Of a stretch of DNA of 7,557 bases, positions 1 to 5,728 are shown in pieces (positions within the stretch are counted from its first letter, which is position 1; the number at the start of each line of letters is the position of its first letter). This DNA is from Ruminococcaceae bacterium UBA1691. Lineage in GTDB: Bacteria; Bacillota; Clostridia; Oscillospirales; Acutalibacteraceae. The stretch lies in assembly GCA_002320555.1 (NCBI GenBank), contig DCJV01000064.1, forward strand, positions 664-8,220. Direction: 5' to 3'. The notes under the pieces were generated by a model. That model saw only the letters and a program-made list of their open reading frames with translations. It was not told the DNA's origin and did not search any database. The translations under genes were made by a program, and so were the position numbers.

Positions 1-278
1 AGGAAGAAGGCTTCCTTTTTGACGATTGCCTCATAGTGAAGCAACGCGTCCCCAATAAAAGAGCAGAGCAATGCGCTGAGTACCAACCAAGCATAGGCAG
101 AATCATTTTTCGCATAAAAGATCGCGCATAGGCCCACGATCAAAAACAACGCTGAGCAAATCTGCTTGCAGGCCAGAGAGCGGTAAGTCCGGTTAGGCCA
201 TTCGATCTTTAAAAAAAGCGGAACAAATACGACTTCCAGCGCGATTGCGCCAAACATGGCAATTTGCAAAAACTTCAA
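1..278 (-). CDS. YhhN/TMEM86-family membrane protein (putative lysoplasmalogenase), C-terminus cut by window edge
   Basis: Polytopic membrane protein, 92 codons visible before the left edge. The reading begins LKFLQIAMFG and continues through hydrophobic segments to CSFIGDALLHYEA, which carries the small-residue/GD signature of YhhN/TMEM86 proteins. Members of that family hydrolyse the vinyl-ether bond of lysoplasmalogens in membranes; the activity here is inferred from family only. The start is a TTG at 276-278, chosen because GGAGAG (complement of 287-292) lies 8 bases upstream; the first ATG is 7 codons further in and has no ribosome site. The N-terminal half aligns by eye with the next gene upstream (VPLFLK..WP..T..SL..K.ICS.LF.VG in both), so the two are tandem paralogues. 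It starts 33 bases after that gene's stop and is probably co-transcribed with it. Confidence 0.75.
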   Translation of the reverse strand, partial: MKFLQIAMFGAIALEVVFVPLFLKIEWPNRTYRSLACKQICSALFLIVGLCAIFYAKNDSAYAWLVLSALLCSFIGDALLHYEAIVKKEAFF

Positions 279-311
279 TGATATGTCTCTCCTCTGGCAA
301 AGATAAAGGGC

Positions 312-1034
312 TCAACGGAAAAACAGGATTGTGCTCGCGAGCAATACCTGTGCGCCATAATAGGTGCCGATGTTGAAACACTTGAGCGGGAAGGTCTTTT
401 GGGGCCCGAAATTCAGCATGGCAAGGGTCGCGTCCGAGAGAACGAAGCTAAGGGAACCTACGATCAAAACGGCTGCCGCCGCTCCGCAAAGCGGCGTTCC
501 CGCTATCAGGCAGCGAATCCCGAGCGAGCTGGCCTTGACCATCATCGTGACCAGGATACACATATAAAGAAAGGCGGGGATCGTCACGCGACCAGGATGG
601 ATCTGCAGCTTTCGCGATGCTACAGCGCCGAAAAGCACAATCACTGCAATCCATAGGCATTCGTAGGGATTAAAGAAGCCGGCCTCCGGGAAGGTGTGCT
701 GCAGCGCGGTACAAAAAGCGATTACATAGAAAATGTGCGCCGTCAGAAAGCTGAACAGGCCAATCAGAAAAAAATGAAGCTTACTGCTGACATGCAGGAA
801 AAAGTCGCCAAGCCAGGAAAACACAAGCCCGCATAAAATCCATACAGCATAGCGGGAGAATTCCTGCGACAGCAATATGGAAAGCACGCCTACCACAATA
901 AACAAAGTGGAGCAGATCATCTTCAGCAGCAGGGATTTTTTGGTTTTCTTCGGCCAGCCGGCCTTCAGAAAAAAAGGAACAATCCCCGCTAGCAGTAAAA
1001 TTGCCGCCGCCATTAAAATTCGGTAGCCCGTCAA
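312..1034 (-). CDS. YhhN/TMEM86-family membrane protein (putative lysoplasmalogenase)
   Basis: 240-residue protein, the usual length for YhhN, with about eight hydrophobic segments and little soluble sequence. Family features are FSWLGDFFLH (residues 72-81, GD at 76-77), the GLFSFLTAHIFYVIAF segment (residues 92-107, H100 and Y103), and a C-terminal TYYGAQVLLAS segment. Family members cleave lysoplasmalogen into an aldehyde and a glycerophospho-head group in the membrane, which would suit an anaerobe that makes plasmalogens; the substrate here is inferred. The start is TTG at 1032-1034, placed by GGAGGTG (complement of 1041-1047) 7-8 bases upstream. No good promoter is visible in the 287-bp gap before it, so it may be read through from the serine hydrolase gene. 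Its own paralogue follows 33 bases downstream. Confidence 0.85.
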   Translation of the reverse strand: MTGYRILMAAAILLLAGIVPFFLKAGWPKKTKKSLLLKMICSTLFIVVGVLSILLSQEFSRYAVWILCGLVFSWLGDFFLHVSSKLHFFLIGLFSFLTAHIFYVIAFCTALQHTFPEAGFFNPYECLWIAVIVLFGAVASRKLQIHPGRVTIPAFLYMCILVTMMVKASSLGIRCLIAGTPLCGAAAAVLIVGSLSFVLSDATLAMLNFGPQKTFPLKCFNIGTYYGAQVLLASTILFFR

Positions 1035-1321
1035 TCACAGCACCTCCGTAAAATGTCGCCGCATCACCTCCGAATCCTTCTGGAGCATTCGTTTCTTCAA
1101 ACCAATGCCTTGCAAAGAAAAGATGGTTCCTCCATATGCGAACGAAAAATAAACGCCTCGCCCAGCTCTCGGAATTAGAAAACAATACATCGCCCTCAAA
1201 GCCGTTGTTGCCCCTGTTCACCGATGCTAGCCTTGATCCTTCAAAATTCCACCGCAGATACATAAAGTATCCTTTTAAACGACGCCGCTTTTTGATCTCC
1301 AGCGGCCTTGAAAGCAGGCTT
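1035..1321. other. Intergenic gap, possible gene remnant
   Basis: This 287-bp gap lies between two leftward genes. I see no recognisable gene and no good promoter. On the minus strand a 51-codon ORF (1190 down to 1035, beginning MYCFLIPRAG) ends in a TGA directly abutting the next gene's TTG start, but its own ribosome site is poor. Another minus-strand ATG at 1263 has a good site (AAGGA, 6-base spacing), but its frame runs out of register deep into the membrane protein gene. A 6-bp stem hairpin (1284-1306, GCCGCT/AGCGGC, 11-base loop) lies just after the hydrolase stop but has no T-run. Protein-like stretches in different frames suggest a decayed small gene, with low certainty. Confidence 0.35.
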
Positions 1322-2938
1322 CTATTGAACCCCTTCAACTAGTTTACCCCTGTGAACCGGTTCGGCGATCCTCCAAAGCTGACGCATTGCCTTTTTCAGC
1401 AGATTGCTGAGCAGCGGATTTTTAATGAGGTCGTCAATGCCCTCCGCGATATTGTACGCCATATCCCTCAGCGGTGGCGTTGTACGAGGCGTCATCCGAA
1501 CCTGATTGCCCTTAAAGATAAAATTCAGCTTGCGCACCGCAATCGTCTGCAGCGGCCTGATCCAGATATCCAGCGTTTCATCGTCCTTCCATGCGGCCGT
1601 GCAGCACACGGTATAATCGATCTGCCCCAAACGAATCTGCCCATACCGGTAATGGCCATCCATGCCGCAGACGACGGAATTTTCTTCGTCTCCTTCGACC
1701 CAATCCATCGTGCACTCGTCTTCCGCAAAGTGCAGGCGGATGCGGTCGATATTTCCCGCCCTGTCCTTCGTCATATAGGTCGCAGCGAAGGGAAGCACAC
1801 TCACCGGGAACCCGATTAGATTAATCAGGATCTTCTTCCGCATGCGAATGGTTTTCCCCTCAATGCGCTTTTCCAGGTCACTGTGGAAGGAGGCCAACTG
1901 CATGGGGAGGGCCGCCTCGTCGCACATCGCCTTTAAATCCACCATCGGCGCGTCCACGGTTTCCCCCTCTTCAAGGAAAGCGCCGGGAAAATGCCGCCAG
2001 ATGCAGTCGCGCGTTTTCTGCTCGCTGACCTCAGCACAGTTGATGACCAGCTGCGCGTCATAGTCCTTAAATACGATGCCGAACTGGGAGAACATCCCGT
2101 CGGAGCGATATGTGTTTTTCGCGCCGCCGCACTGCCAGAAGCAATAGCCGTAGCCCGCGTTGGCATCAAGATCGCGGTTGGCGGAGTTACCGGAGTGGAT
2201 GGCAGTTGCTTCCTGTACCCACCAAGCAGGAATCACCTGTTTCCCATGATAAACGCCATTTTGTGCATAACAGAGCGTAAACTTGGCGAAATCCTCGACT
2301 GGAAGCATCAGGCCCCAACCGCCGACCTCAATTCCATGGTGATCCGTCTCCCAATAGGGGACGGGGATTCCCAAAGGCTCATACAGGCGGGGCGTCAAAA
2401 ATTCTGTAACCGATATTCCTGTGACGCGCACCAGAATCGCACAAAGCATATAGATATTCTCACTGACGTAAAGGAACATCTCCCCGGGCTCGGAAATCCA
2501 TGGCGCGTCGAAGAAATCCTTAACCCAGCGATCCTTTGTCTTATTCAGCAGCAGGGAGGGATTTTTCCCGCTCGTCATCGTCAGCAAATGGCGCACGGTC
2601 ATTTTTTCAAGCTTCTCATCCGCCTGCTTGGGGCGGTACTCCGGGAAAAAGTCGATCACCTTTGCGTCTAGCGCCAACAGCCCCTCGTCTACAGCAAATC
2701 CGATCGCCGTGGAGGTGAAGCTTTTGCTGACGGAATACATGGCATGCGGCGTATCCCTTGTAAAAGGGGCAAAAAAACACTCCGCCGCAACCTTGCCATG
2801 GCGAAGTATCAGGAACGAGTGGTTTTCGATGCCGCTCTTCTTCATATCTTCCATAAACGCTGCCACAGCAACGGAAGAAACACCCGCCGCTTCCGGCGAT
2901 GCACTTCTCGGCAGATACTCTCTCTCTAGAACTCTCAT
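1322..2938 (-). CDS. Serine hydrolase, class C beta-lactamase/esterase fold
   Basis: 538-residue enzyme of the penicillin-binding-protein-like serine hydrolase family, covering class C beta-lactamases, EstB-type esterases and DD-peptidases. The catalytic domain is about residues 15-320. SVSK at 69-72 is the SxxK nucleophile/base motif. YVSEN at 157-161 sits where the YxN motif lies. PGEMFLYVSENIYML and GGWGLMLPVEDFAKF are typical of the family. DGMFSQFG (280-287) replaces the KTG/HxG strand motif. Residues about 340-538 form a non-catalytic, probably beta-rich extension of unknown role. No signal peptide or membrane segment is seen, so a cytoplasmic esterase or amidase is likelier than a wall enzyme. 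The ATG at 2936-2938 is preferred because AGAAAGGA (complement of 2947-2954) lies 8 bases upstream; an in-frame TTG at 2960-2962 has no such site. Substrate unknown; it leads the group containing the YhhN pair. Confidence 0.88.
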   Translation of the reverse strand: MRVLEREYLPRSASPEAAGVSSVAVAAFMEDMKKSGIENHSFLILRHGKVAAECFFAPFTRDTPHAMYSVSKSFTSTAIGFAVDEGLLALDAKVIDFFPEYRPKQADEKLEKMTVRHLLTMTSGKNPSLLLNKTKDRWVKDFFDAPWISEPGEMFLYVSENIYMLCAILVRVTGISVTEFLTPRLYEPLGIPVPYWETDHHGIEVGGWGLMLPVEDFAKFTLCYAQNGVYHGKQVIPAWWVQEATAIHSGNSANRDLDANAGYGYCFWQCGGAKNTYRSDGMFSQFGIVFKDYDAQLVINCAEVSEQKTRDCIWRHFPGAFLEEGETVDAPMVDLKAMCDEAALPMQLASFHSDLEKRIEGKTIRMRKKILINLIGFPVSVLPFAATYMTKDRAGNIDRIRLHFAEDECTMDWVEGDEENSVVCGMDGHYRYGQIRLGQIDYTVCCTAAWKDDETLDIWIRPLQTIAVRKLNFIFKGNQVRMTPRTTPPLRDMAYNIAEGIDDLIKNPLLSNLLKKAMRQLWRIAEPVHRGKLVEGVQ

Positions 2939-2954
2939 CGTAACTGTCCTTTCT

Positions 2955-3047
2955 CTATTCAATTAAGCGCCGGATGGCAATCGGACTGCCCCGGTATTCT
3001 CTAAAATAAAAGGAAGTGATACGGCAGGTGGCACCATATTTATCCAG
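2955..3047 (-). CDS. Possible 30-codon upstream ORF (CTG start), doubtful
   Basis: A 30-codon reading (LDKYGATCRITSFYFREY, then RGSPIAIRRLIE) starts at a CTG six bases after a perfect GGAGG (complement of 3054-3058) and stops at TAG just ahead of the hydrolase ribosome site. Its composition looks protein-like. Against it, the -10 box ends at 3063, so transcription should begin about 3055-3057, inside the GGAGG. CTG starts are also rare. It could be a leader peptide or chance. I do not recognise it. Confidence 0.2.
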   Translation of the reverse strand: MDKYGATCRITSFYFREYRGSPIAIRRLIE

Positions 3048-3062
3048 AAATTACCTCCTTTT

Positions 3063-3091
3063 ATTATATCAAATATATACAAATTTTGCAA
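3063..3091 (-). promoter_or_regulatory. Sigma-A-type promoter for the serine hydrolase group
   Basis: On the minus strand, TTGCAA (3086-3091) is followed by exactly 17 bases and a perfect TATAAT (3063-3068). Transcription would start near 3055-3057, giving an untranslated leader of roughly 120 bases before the hydrolase ATG. Confidence 0.8.
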
Positions 3092-3134
3092 GACGTATTC
3101 AAAAATCATCATATCATTGACAAACGCAGAAACC

Positions 3135-3150
3135 GACAAAATATTTTGTC
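3135..3150. promoter_or_regulatory. Perfect 16-bp palindrome, possible operator
   Basis: GACAAAATATTTTGTC equals its own reverse complement. It lies 9 bp before the -35 box of the tRNA promoter and about 44 bp beyond the -35 box of the divergent hydrolase promoter. It could bind a dimeric regulator of either transcription unit. No matching regulator gene is in the window. A TTGACA at 3117-3122 just upstream could be a second -35 element whose poor -10 would fall in the palindrome. Confidence 0.4.
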
Positions 3151-3159
3151 ATTTTCTAC

Positions 3160-3188
3160 TTGACGGCATGACCGGAATATGGTATAGT
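3160..3188 (+). promoter_or_regulatory. Promoter of the tRNA-Thr/tRNA-Tyr operon
   Basis: TTGACG (3160-3165), a 17-base spacer and TATAGT (3183-3188) form a near-consensus promoter. Its -10 ends 24 bases before the tRNA-Thr 5' end. Confidence 0.85.
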
Positions 3189-3212
3189 AACATACGCGTT
3201 AAGAGTGCACAT

Positions 3213-3288
3213 GCTGGTGTAGCTCAGTTGGTAGAGCAGCTGATTTGTAATCAGCAGGTCGGGGGTTCAAGTCCGTCCACCAGCTCCA
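3213..3288 (+). tRNA. tRNA-Thr (anticodon TGT)
   Basis: The 76-base gene folds as a cloverleaf. The acceptor stem is GCTGGTG/CACCAGC, the D stem GCTC/GAGC, and the anticodon stem GCTGA/TCAGC closes loop TTTGTAA, giving anticodon TGT (reads ACA). The T loop is TTCAAGT. The T stem GGGGG/CCGTC contains one G-G mismatch and one G-T pair. The discriminator is T and the CCA is encoded. It is first in a two-tRNA operon and should be cut from a common precursor. Confidence 0.97.
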
Positions 3289-3351
3289 CCCGTTTTCATC
3301 AGCACGTTTTGGTTCCTTAAAGCGAAACGCGCATTACAATATCATAAATAT

Positions 3352-3436
3352 GGGAGAGTTCCCGAGCGGCCAAAGGGAACAGACTGTAAATCTGTCGTCA
3401 CTGACTTCGGTGGTTCGAATCCACCCTCTCCCACCA
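3352..3436 (+). tRNA. tRNA-Tyr (anticodon GTA)
   Basis: The 85-base class II tRNA has acceptor stem GGGAGAG/CTCTCCC and a D arm closed by CCC/GGG. The anticodon stem ACAGA/TCTGT closes loop CTGTAAA (anticodon GTA). It has a long 13-base variable arm and a T arm GGTGG-TTCGAAT-CCACC. The discriminator is A and the CCA is encoded. It lies 63 bases after tRNA-Thr. Its 3' end faces the mobile-element genes, so it is a candidate attachment site, although no second copy of its 3' end is visible here. Confidence 0.97.
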
Positions 3437-3439
3437 TCT

Positions 3440-3472
3440 GGGGTAGACACTTTAGATGCCTACCCCATTTTT
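3440..3472 (+). terminator. Intrinsic terminator of the tRNA operon
   Basis: A 7-bp stem GGGGTAG/CTACCCC (3440-3446 with 3460-3466) can be extended inside by C-G and A-T pairs after one mismatch. It is followed by ATTTTT. It begins 3 bases after the tRNA-Tyr CCA. Confidence 0.85.
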
Positions 3473-3580
3473 GTCAGTATTCATGCGGGTTTGCGGGCTT
3501 TTTAGAGCACAAAATCCAAAATGATTTTCCATAGATGCCTTTTCCATAAAATGGCAATATTAAGATTTTTCGTGAGCAAA

Positions 3581-3627
3581 AGCGGGGCTTCCGCCTGATT
3601 TTTCAGGCCGGGGGCCCCGCTTTTTTT
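3581..3627 (+). terminator. Strong intrinsic terminator hairpin
   Basis: Outer stem AGCGGGGC/GCCCCGCT and inner stem GCCTGA/TCAGGC with a TTTT loop are joined by TTCC/GGGG pairs with one bulged C, then followed by seven T. On the minus strand the same hairpin is followed by TTTT, so it may work both ways. No gene ends nearby, so it probably insulates the element from chromosomal read-through. Confidence 0.8.
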
Positions 3628-3722
3628 GCGTTTACCACCTTTTTTCCCGTTGTCGGAAGTGTAGAAGTTTCCGGCAGTTTCATAGATAGATTGACGAATC
3701 ACCAAAACGGACCAATTTTAAG

Positions 3723-3756
3723 CCCTCAAGATACAAGGGGGTAGTGCGCCCTTTTT
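3723..3756 (+). other. Candidate origin of transfer (MOBQ-like nick region)
   Basis: TAGTGCGCCCTT (3742-3753) nearly matches the RSF1010/R1162 and pSK41/pGO1 nick core TAAGTGCG^CCCT; the cut would fall between 3748 and 3749. Short arms flank it: CCCT/AGGG at 3723-3726 and 3736-3739, and AAGGG/CCCTT around the core. The main upstream inverted repeat usual for these origins is weak here. The alternative is a poor terminator, since a 5-bp stem is followed by T6. No relaxase gene is in the window. Confidence 0.5.
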
Positions 3757-3757
3757 T

Positions 3758-3790
3758 AGAACCTCCCCAGCAGGCCGCCGGGGAGGTTCT
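3758..3790. repeat. Perfect 11-bp inverted repeat (hairpin)
   Basis: AGAACCTCCCC (3758-3768) and GGGGAGGTTCT (3780-3790) pair perfectly around an 11-base GC-rich loop. On neither strand does a T-run follow the stem, so it is not an ordinary terminator. It begins 10 bases after the candidate nick, so it could be part of an origin of transfer or a protein-binding cruciform. Confidence 0.7.
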
Positions 3791-3933
3791 TCGCTTTCCC
3801 CCTCTCCCACACCCTCACCCCCTAAATTACTTTACTTGGCTGGGAAAGAACAAGTTTCTCTCCAGCAAGCTTTACTCAAAACCGGTAACTTCTCCAAGTT
3901 TTCAACAATCGTCAAGAAAGGATGAGCAAAACC

Positions 3934-4854
3934 ATGAACATCGGCATCGACCACGGCTATTACGCCATCAAAACCCGGCATTTTTCTTTCCCAGCTGGTA
4001 TCTCGGAATACTCCCACGAACCCTACACCCTGCAGAACACACTGGAATTCGGTGGGAAGTTTTTCGTGTGCGGGACGGGCAGACAGCCGATCCTGCGCAA
4101 CAAAATGGAAAACGACAACTACTACCTGCTTACCCTTGCCGCCATCGCCAAGGAGATCAAGCAGCGGGGCGGAACGACAGAATGTTCCGTCAAACTCGCT
4201 GCAGGACTGCCGCTGGCTGGTTTTGGCCGGGAAAAGAACCCTTTCCGGGAATACCTTCTCCGTTCTTCCCAGCCGGTGTGCTTCAAATTCGAAGGAATCC
4301 CCTACAAAATCACCATCGAGGATGTGAAGCTGTTCCCGCAGGGGTATTCCGCCATCGCTATCCACCCGGAACTTATCCAAAACGAGCCTTCTGTCCTTCT
4401 CATGGATATCGGCGGCTGGACGGTGGACCTCATGCGGCTGGACAACGGCGTCCCCAACGCTTCGACCTGCCGCAGCTTGGAACTGGGGATGATCCGCTGC
4501 ATCGACGAAACGAAAGAACAGGTGCGCCGGGATGTGGGGCTGTCTGTTACCGACGCTCAGGTAGAGCGTGTGCTGGCCGGAAAGCCCTGCAGCATGGACG
4601 AGGACGCCCGGAATATCATTCAAAAGCAGGGACGCCTCTACGCCGAACGGCTTCTCTCGGCAGCCATGGAATCGGGGTTTGACCTCAAGGCAATCCCGGT
4701 GGTGATGCTGGGCGGGGGTGCGGCAGTCATCAAGGGCAGCGTGACCGAGCAGGACGGCCTGTGCCGGGTTTTCGCCCTGATAGACGATAAGGTGAACGCC
4801 GAAGGATTTGAACGCATTTTGGGGCATTTGTCGGGCGGTGTGGGAAAGGCATGA
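3934..4854 (+). CDS. ParM/StbA-like actin-family segregation ATPase
   Basis: 306-residue protein with the three nucleotide-binding motifs of the actin/Hsp70 fold. Phosphate-1 is GIDHGYYAIKT (residues 4-14). Phosphate-2 is DIGGWTVDL (158-166). The adenosine motif is VVMLGGGAAVI (256-266). Length and arrangement fit plasmid ParM/StbA proteins, which polymerise on ATP and push replicated DNA copies apart through a small adaptor bound to a centromere. The start is set at the ATG at 3934, with AGAAAGGA ending 11 bases upstream. An in-frame ATG at 3922 sits directly on that ribosome site and would add MSKT. Its stop overlaps the next start by 4 bp (ATGA), implying coupled translation. In this setting it probably stabilises the excised circular element. 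The identity is firm; the role in this element is inferred. Confidence 0.87.
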   Translation: MNIGIDHGYYAIKTRHFSFPAGISEYSHEPYTLQNTLEFGGKFFVCGTGRQPILRNKMENDNYYLLTLAAIAKEIKQRGGTTECSVKLAAGLPLAGFGREKNPFREYLLRSSQPVCFKFEGIPYKITIEDVKLFPQGYSAIAIHPELIQNEPSVLLMDIGGWTVDLMRLDNGVPNASTCRSLELGMIRCIDETKEQVRRDVGLSVTDAQVERVLAGKPCSMDEDARNIIQKQGRLYAERLLSAAMESGFDLKAIPVVMLGGGAAVIKGSVTEQDGLCRVFALIDDKVNAEGFERILGHLSGGVGKA

Positions 4855-5126
4855 GCAGGCCCCTGTATATGTTCCGCCCAAACCTCCAGAACGAGGATCA
4901 CCGGAAAGCTTGGGAGATTTTGCAAAGTGTGCCGGAAGGACAGAAAAGCGCCTTTCTGGTACGGGCAATTCTGGCAGCCGAACGGCAGAAAGAATGGGAA
5001 GCCACCCTGCGCCGGGTGCTGCGGGAGGAACTCAAAGCTGTTCCTTCCCAGCCAGTGGAGCAGCCGGAGGAAGCCATCCCGCAGGAGATGATGGGATTCC
5101 TCGGTTCCCTGTTGGGAGAAGAATAG
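4851..5126 (+). CDS. Small ribbon-helix-helix-like protein, candidate ParR-type adaptor
   Basis: 91-residue protein whose ATG overlaps the ParM-like stop (ATGA) and follows GGAAAGG. Residues 4-8 can form the beta strand, 14-26 (EDHRKAWEILQSV) helix A, and 30-46 (GQKSAFLVRAILAAERQ) helix B, the layout of ribbon-helix-helix DNA-binding proteins. The C-terminal half is charged and proline/glutamate-rich, ending in a hydrophobic MMGFLGSLLGEE. Plasmid parM genes are normally followed by a small RHH gene, parR, whose product binds parC and caps the filament. Position, size and fold match this, but sequence identity to a known ParR cannot be judged here. It may also repress its own operon. Confidence 0.7.
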   Translation: MSRPLYMFRPNLQNEDHRKAWEILQSVPEGQKSAFLVRAILAAERQKEWEATLRRVLREELKAVPSQPVEQPEEAIPQEMMGFLGSLLGEE

Positions 5127-5179
5127 CCCTATTGGATTCTCAGTATGCTTTGTTCTGTAAAAATGAAAGGAGAACTAAT

Positions 5180-5728
5180 ATGAGAAAAGAAATTTACAAA
5201 ATCAAAAGCCCCAAGCACATCGTGTTTGGCGATCCCCTGTATTTTGAAGAATTTAAGGAAACCGAACTCAAACGCCTCACTGTGGACTATAAAACGTCCA
5301 AACACTTCGACGCAGCCCGGCTTGTCCTGCTGGAGAAACCAAATGAGGAATACCCTGAATATACAGACCGGACGATGACGCTTTACCTTGCTCCAAGCCA
5401 AACCATAGACGTCTATGCCGAGGAGAAAATCTACGCTTCTCAGAAAATAGAGGAAAAATCCATCGGAGTGGATACCGCCCGCTATTATCTCAGCATTGAC
5501 GGGCGGGATGATGAAATCAAAACAGGCGGCGATGGCTGGTGGGGTAGTTTTGAGGAATACTACCGGCAGGCTGGGAAAGACCGGCTTTCCGACGCTGTAG
5601 TCCTGACCATCGCTATGCCGGAGGAATATGACTTTAAAGGGATGAAACAGCTGGCCGGGTACTTTTTCGAGGATATGCAGCTGATTGCCCCTAAAAAACA
5701 GAAGAAAAAAGAGGAACCAAGCCGTTAA
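5180..5728 (+). CDS. Hypothetical 182-residue soluble protein
   Basis: Clear gene with ribosome site AAAGGAG 7 bases before the ATG, coding through to TAA at 5726-5728. No membrane segment, signal peptide or enzyme motif is recognised. Visible features are KHIVFGDPLYFEE near the N-terminus (residues 12-24), SIGVDTARYYLSIDGRDDE (94-112) followed by a glycine/tryptophan-rich TGGDGWWGSFEEYY (115-128), and a lysine-rich C-terminal tail (KKQKKKEEPSR). The GVDTA plus GGDG pattern recalls DUF4241-type proteins, but I would not assign it. It lies 53 bp after the RHH gene in the same direction and probably in the same transcript. Confidence 0.78.
   Translation: MRKEIYKIKSPKHIVFGDPLYFEEFKETELKRLTVDYKTSKHFDAARLVLLEKPNEEYPEYTDRTMTLYLAPSQTIDVYAEEKIYASQKIEEKSIGVDTARYYLSIDGRDDEIKTGGDGWWGSFEEYYRQAGKDRLSDAVVLTIAMPEEYDFKGMKQLAGYFFEDMQLIAPKKQKKKEEPSR

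Larger units (their letters stand above)
3437..3933. other. Non-coding stretch, probable chromosome/element boundary
   Basis: About 500 bp without a convincing gene. A GTG-started 67-codon frame on the minus strand (3705 to 3502) runs across the strong terminator hairpin at 3581-3627, has no ribosome site and resembles nothing I know, so I do not call it. In order the stretch holds the tRNA terminator, the long terminator hairpin, an isolated TTGACG (3691-3696) with no good -10, the candidate oriT nick sequence, a perfect hairpin, and a C/T-rich leader to the parM-like gene. The leader has partial repeats around CAAGTTT (near 3850 and 3895) that could belong to a centromere-like site. Integration, if at tRNA-Tyr, would put the junction at the left end. 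Confidence 0.5.

Noticed and set aside
781..1263. Minus-strand frame starting MYLRWNFEGS with a good ribosome site
   Set aside because: It runs out of register through about 250 bp of the convincingly coding YhhN gene and has no recognised features, so it is not a gene as it stands.
1991..2671. Long plus-strand frame opposite the serine hydrolase
   Set aside because: It is antisense to a gene with clear catalytic motifs and has no ribosome site or recognisable domain.
3502..3705. Minus-strand 67-codon frame across the non-coding stretch
   Set aside because: It starts at a GTG without a ribosome site and its middle is the GC-rich terminator hairpin, so the protein would be a by-product of the stem.
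3744..4968. Long overlapping frames on both strands over the parM-like gene
   Set aside because: They are Pro/Arg/His-rich shadows of the GC-rich actin-like gene, whose three nucleotide-binding motifs fix the true frame.
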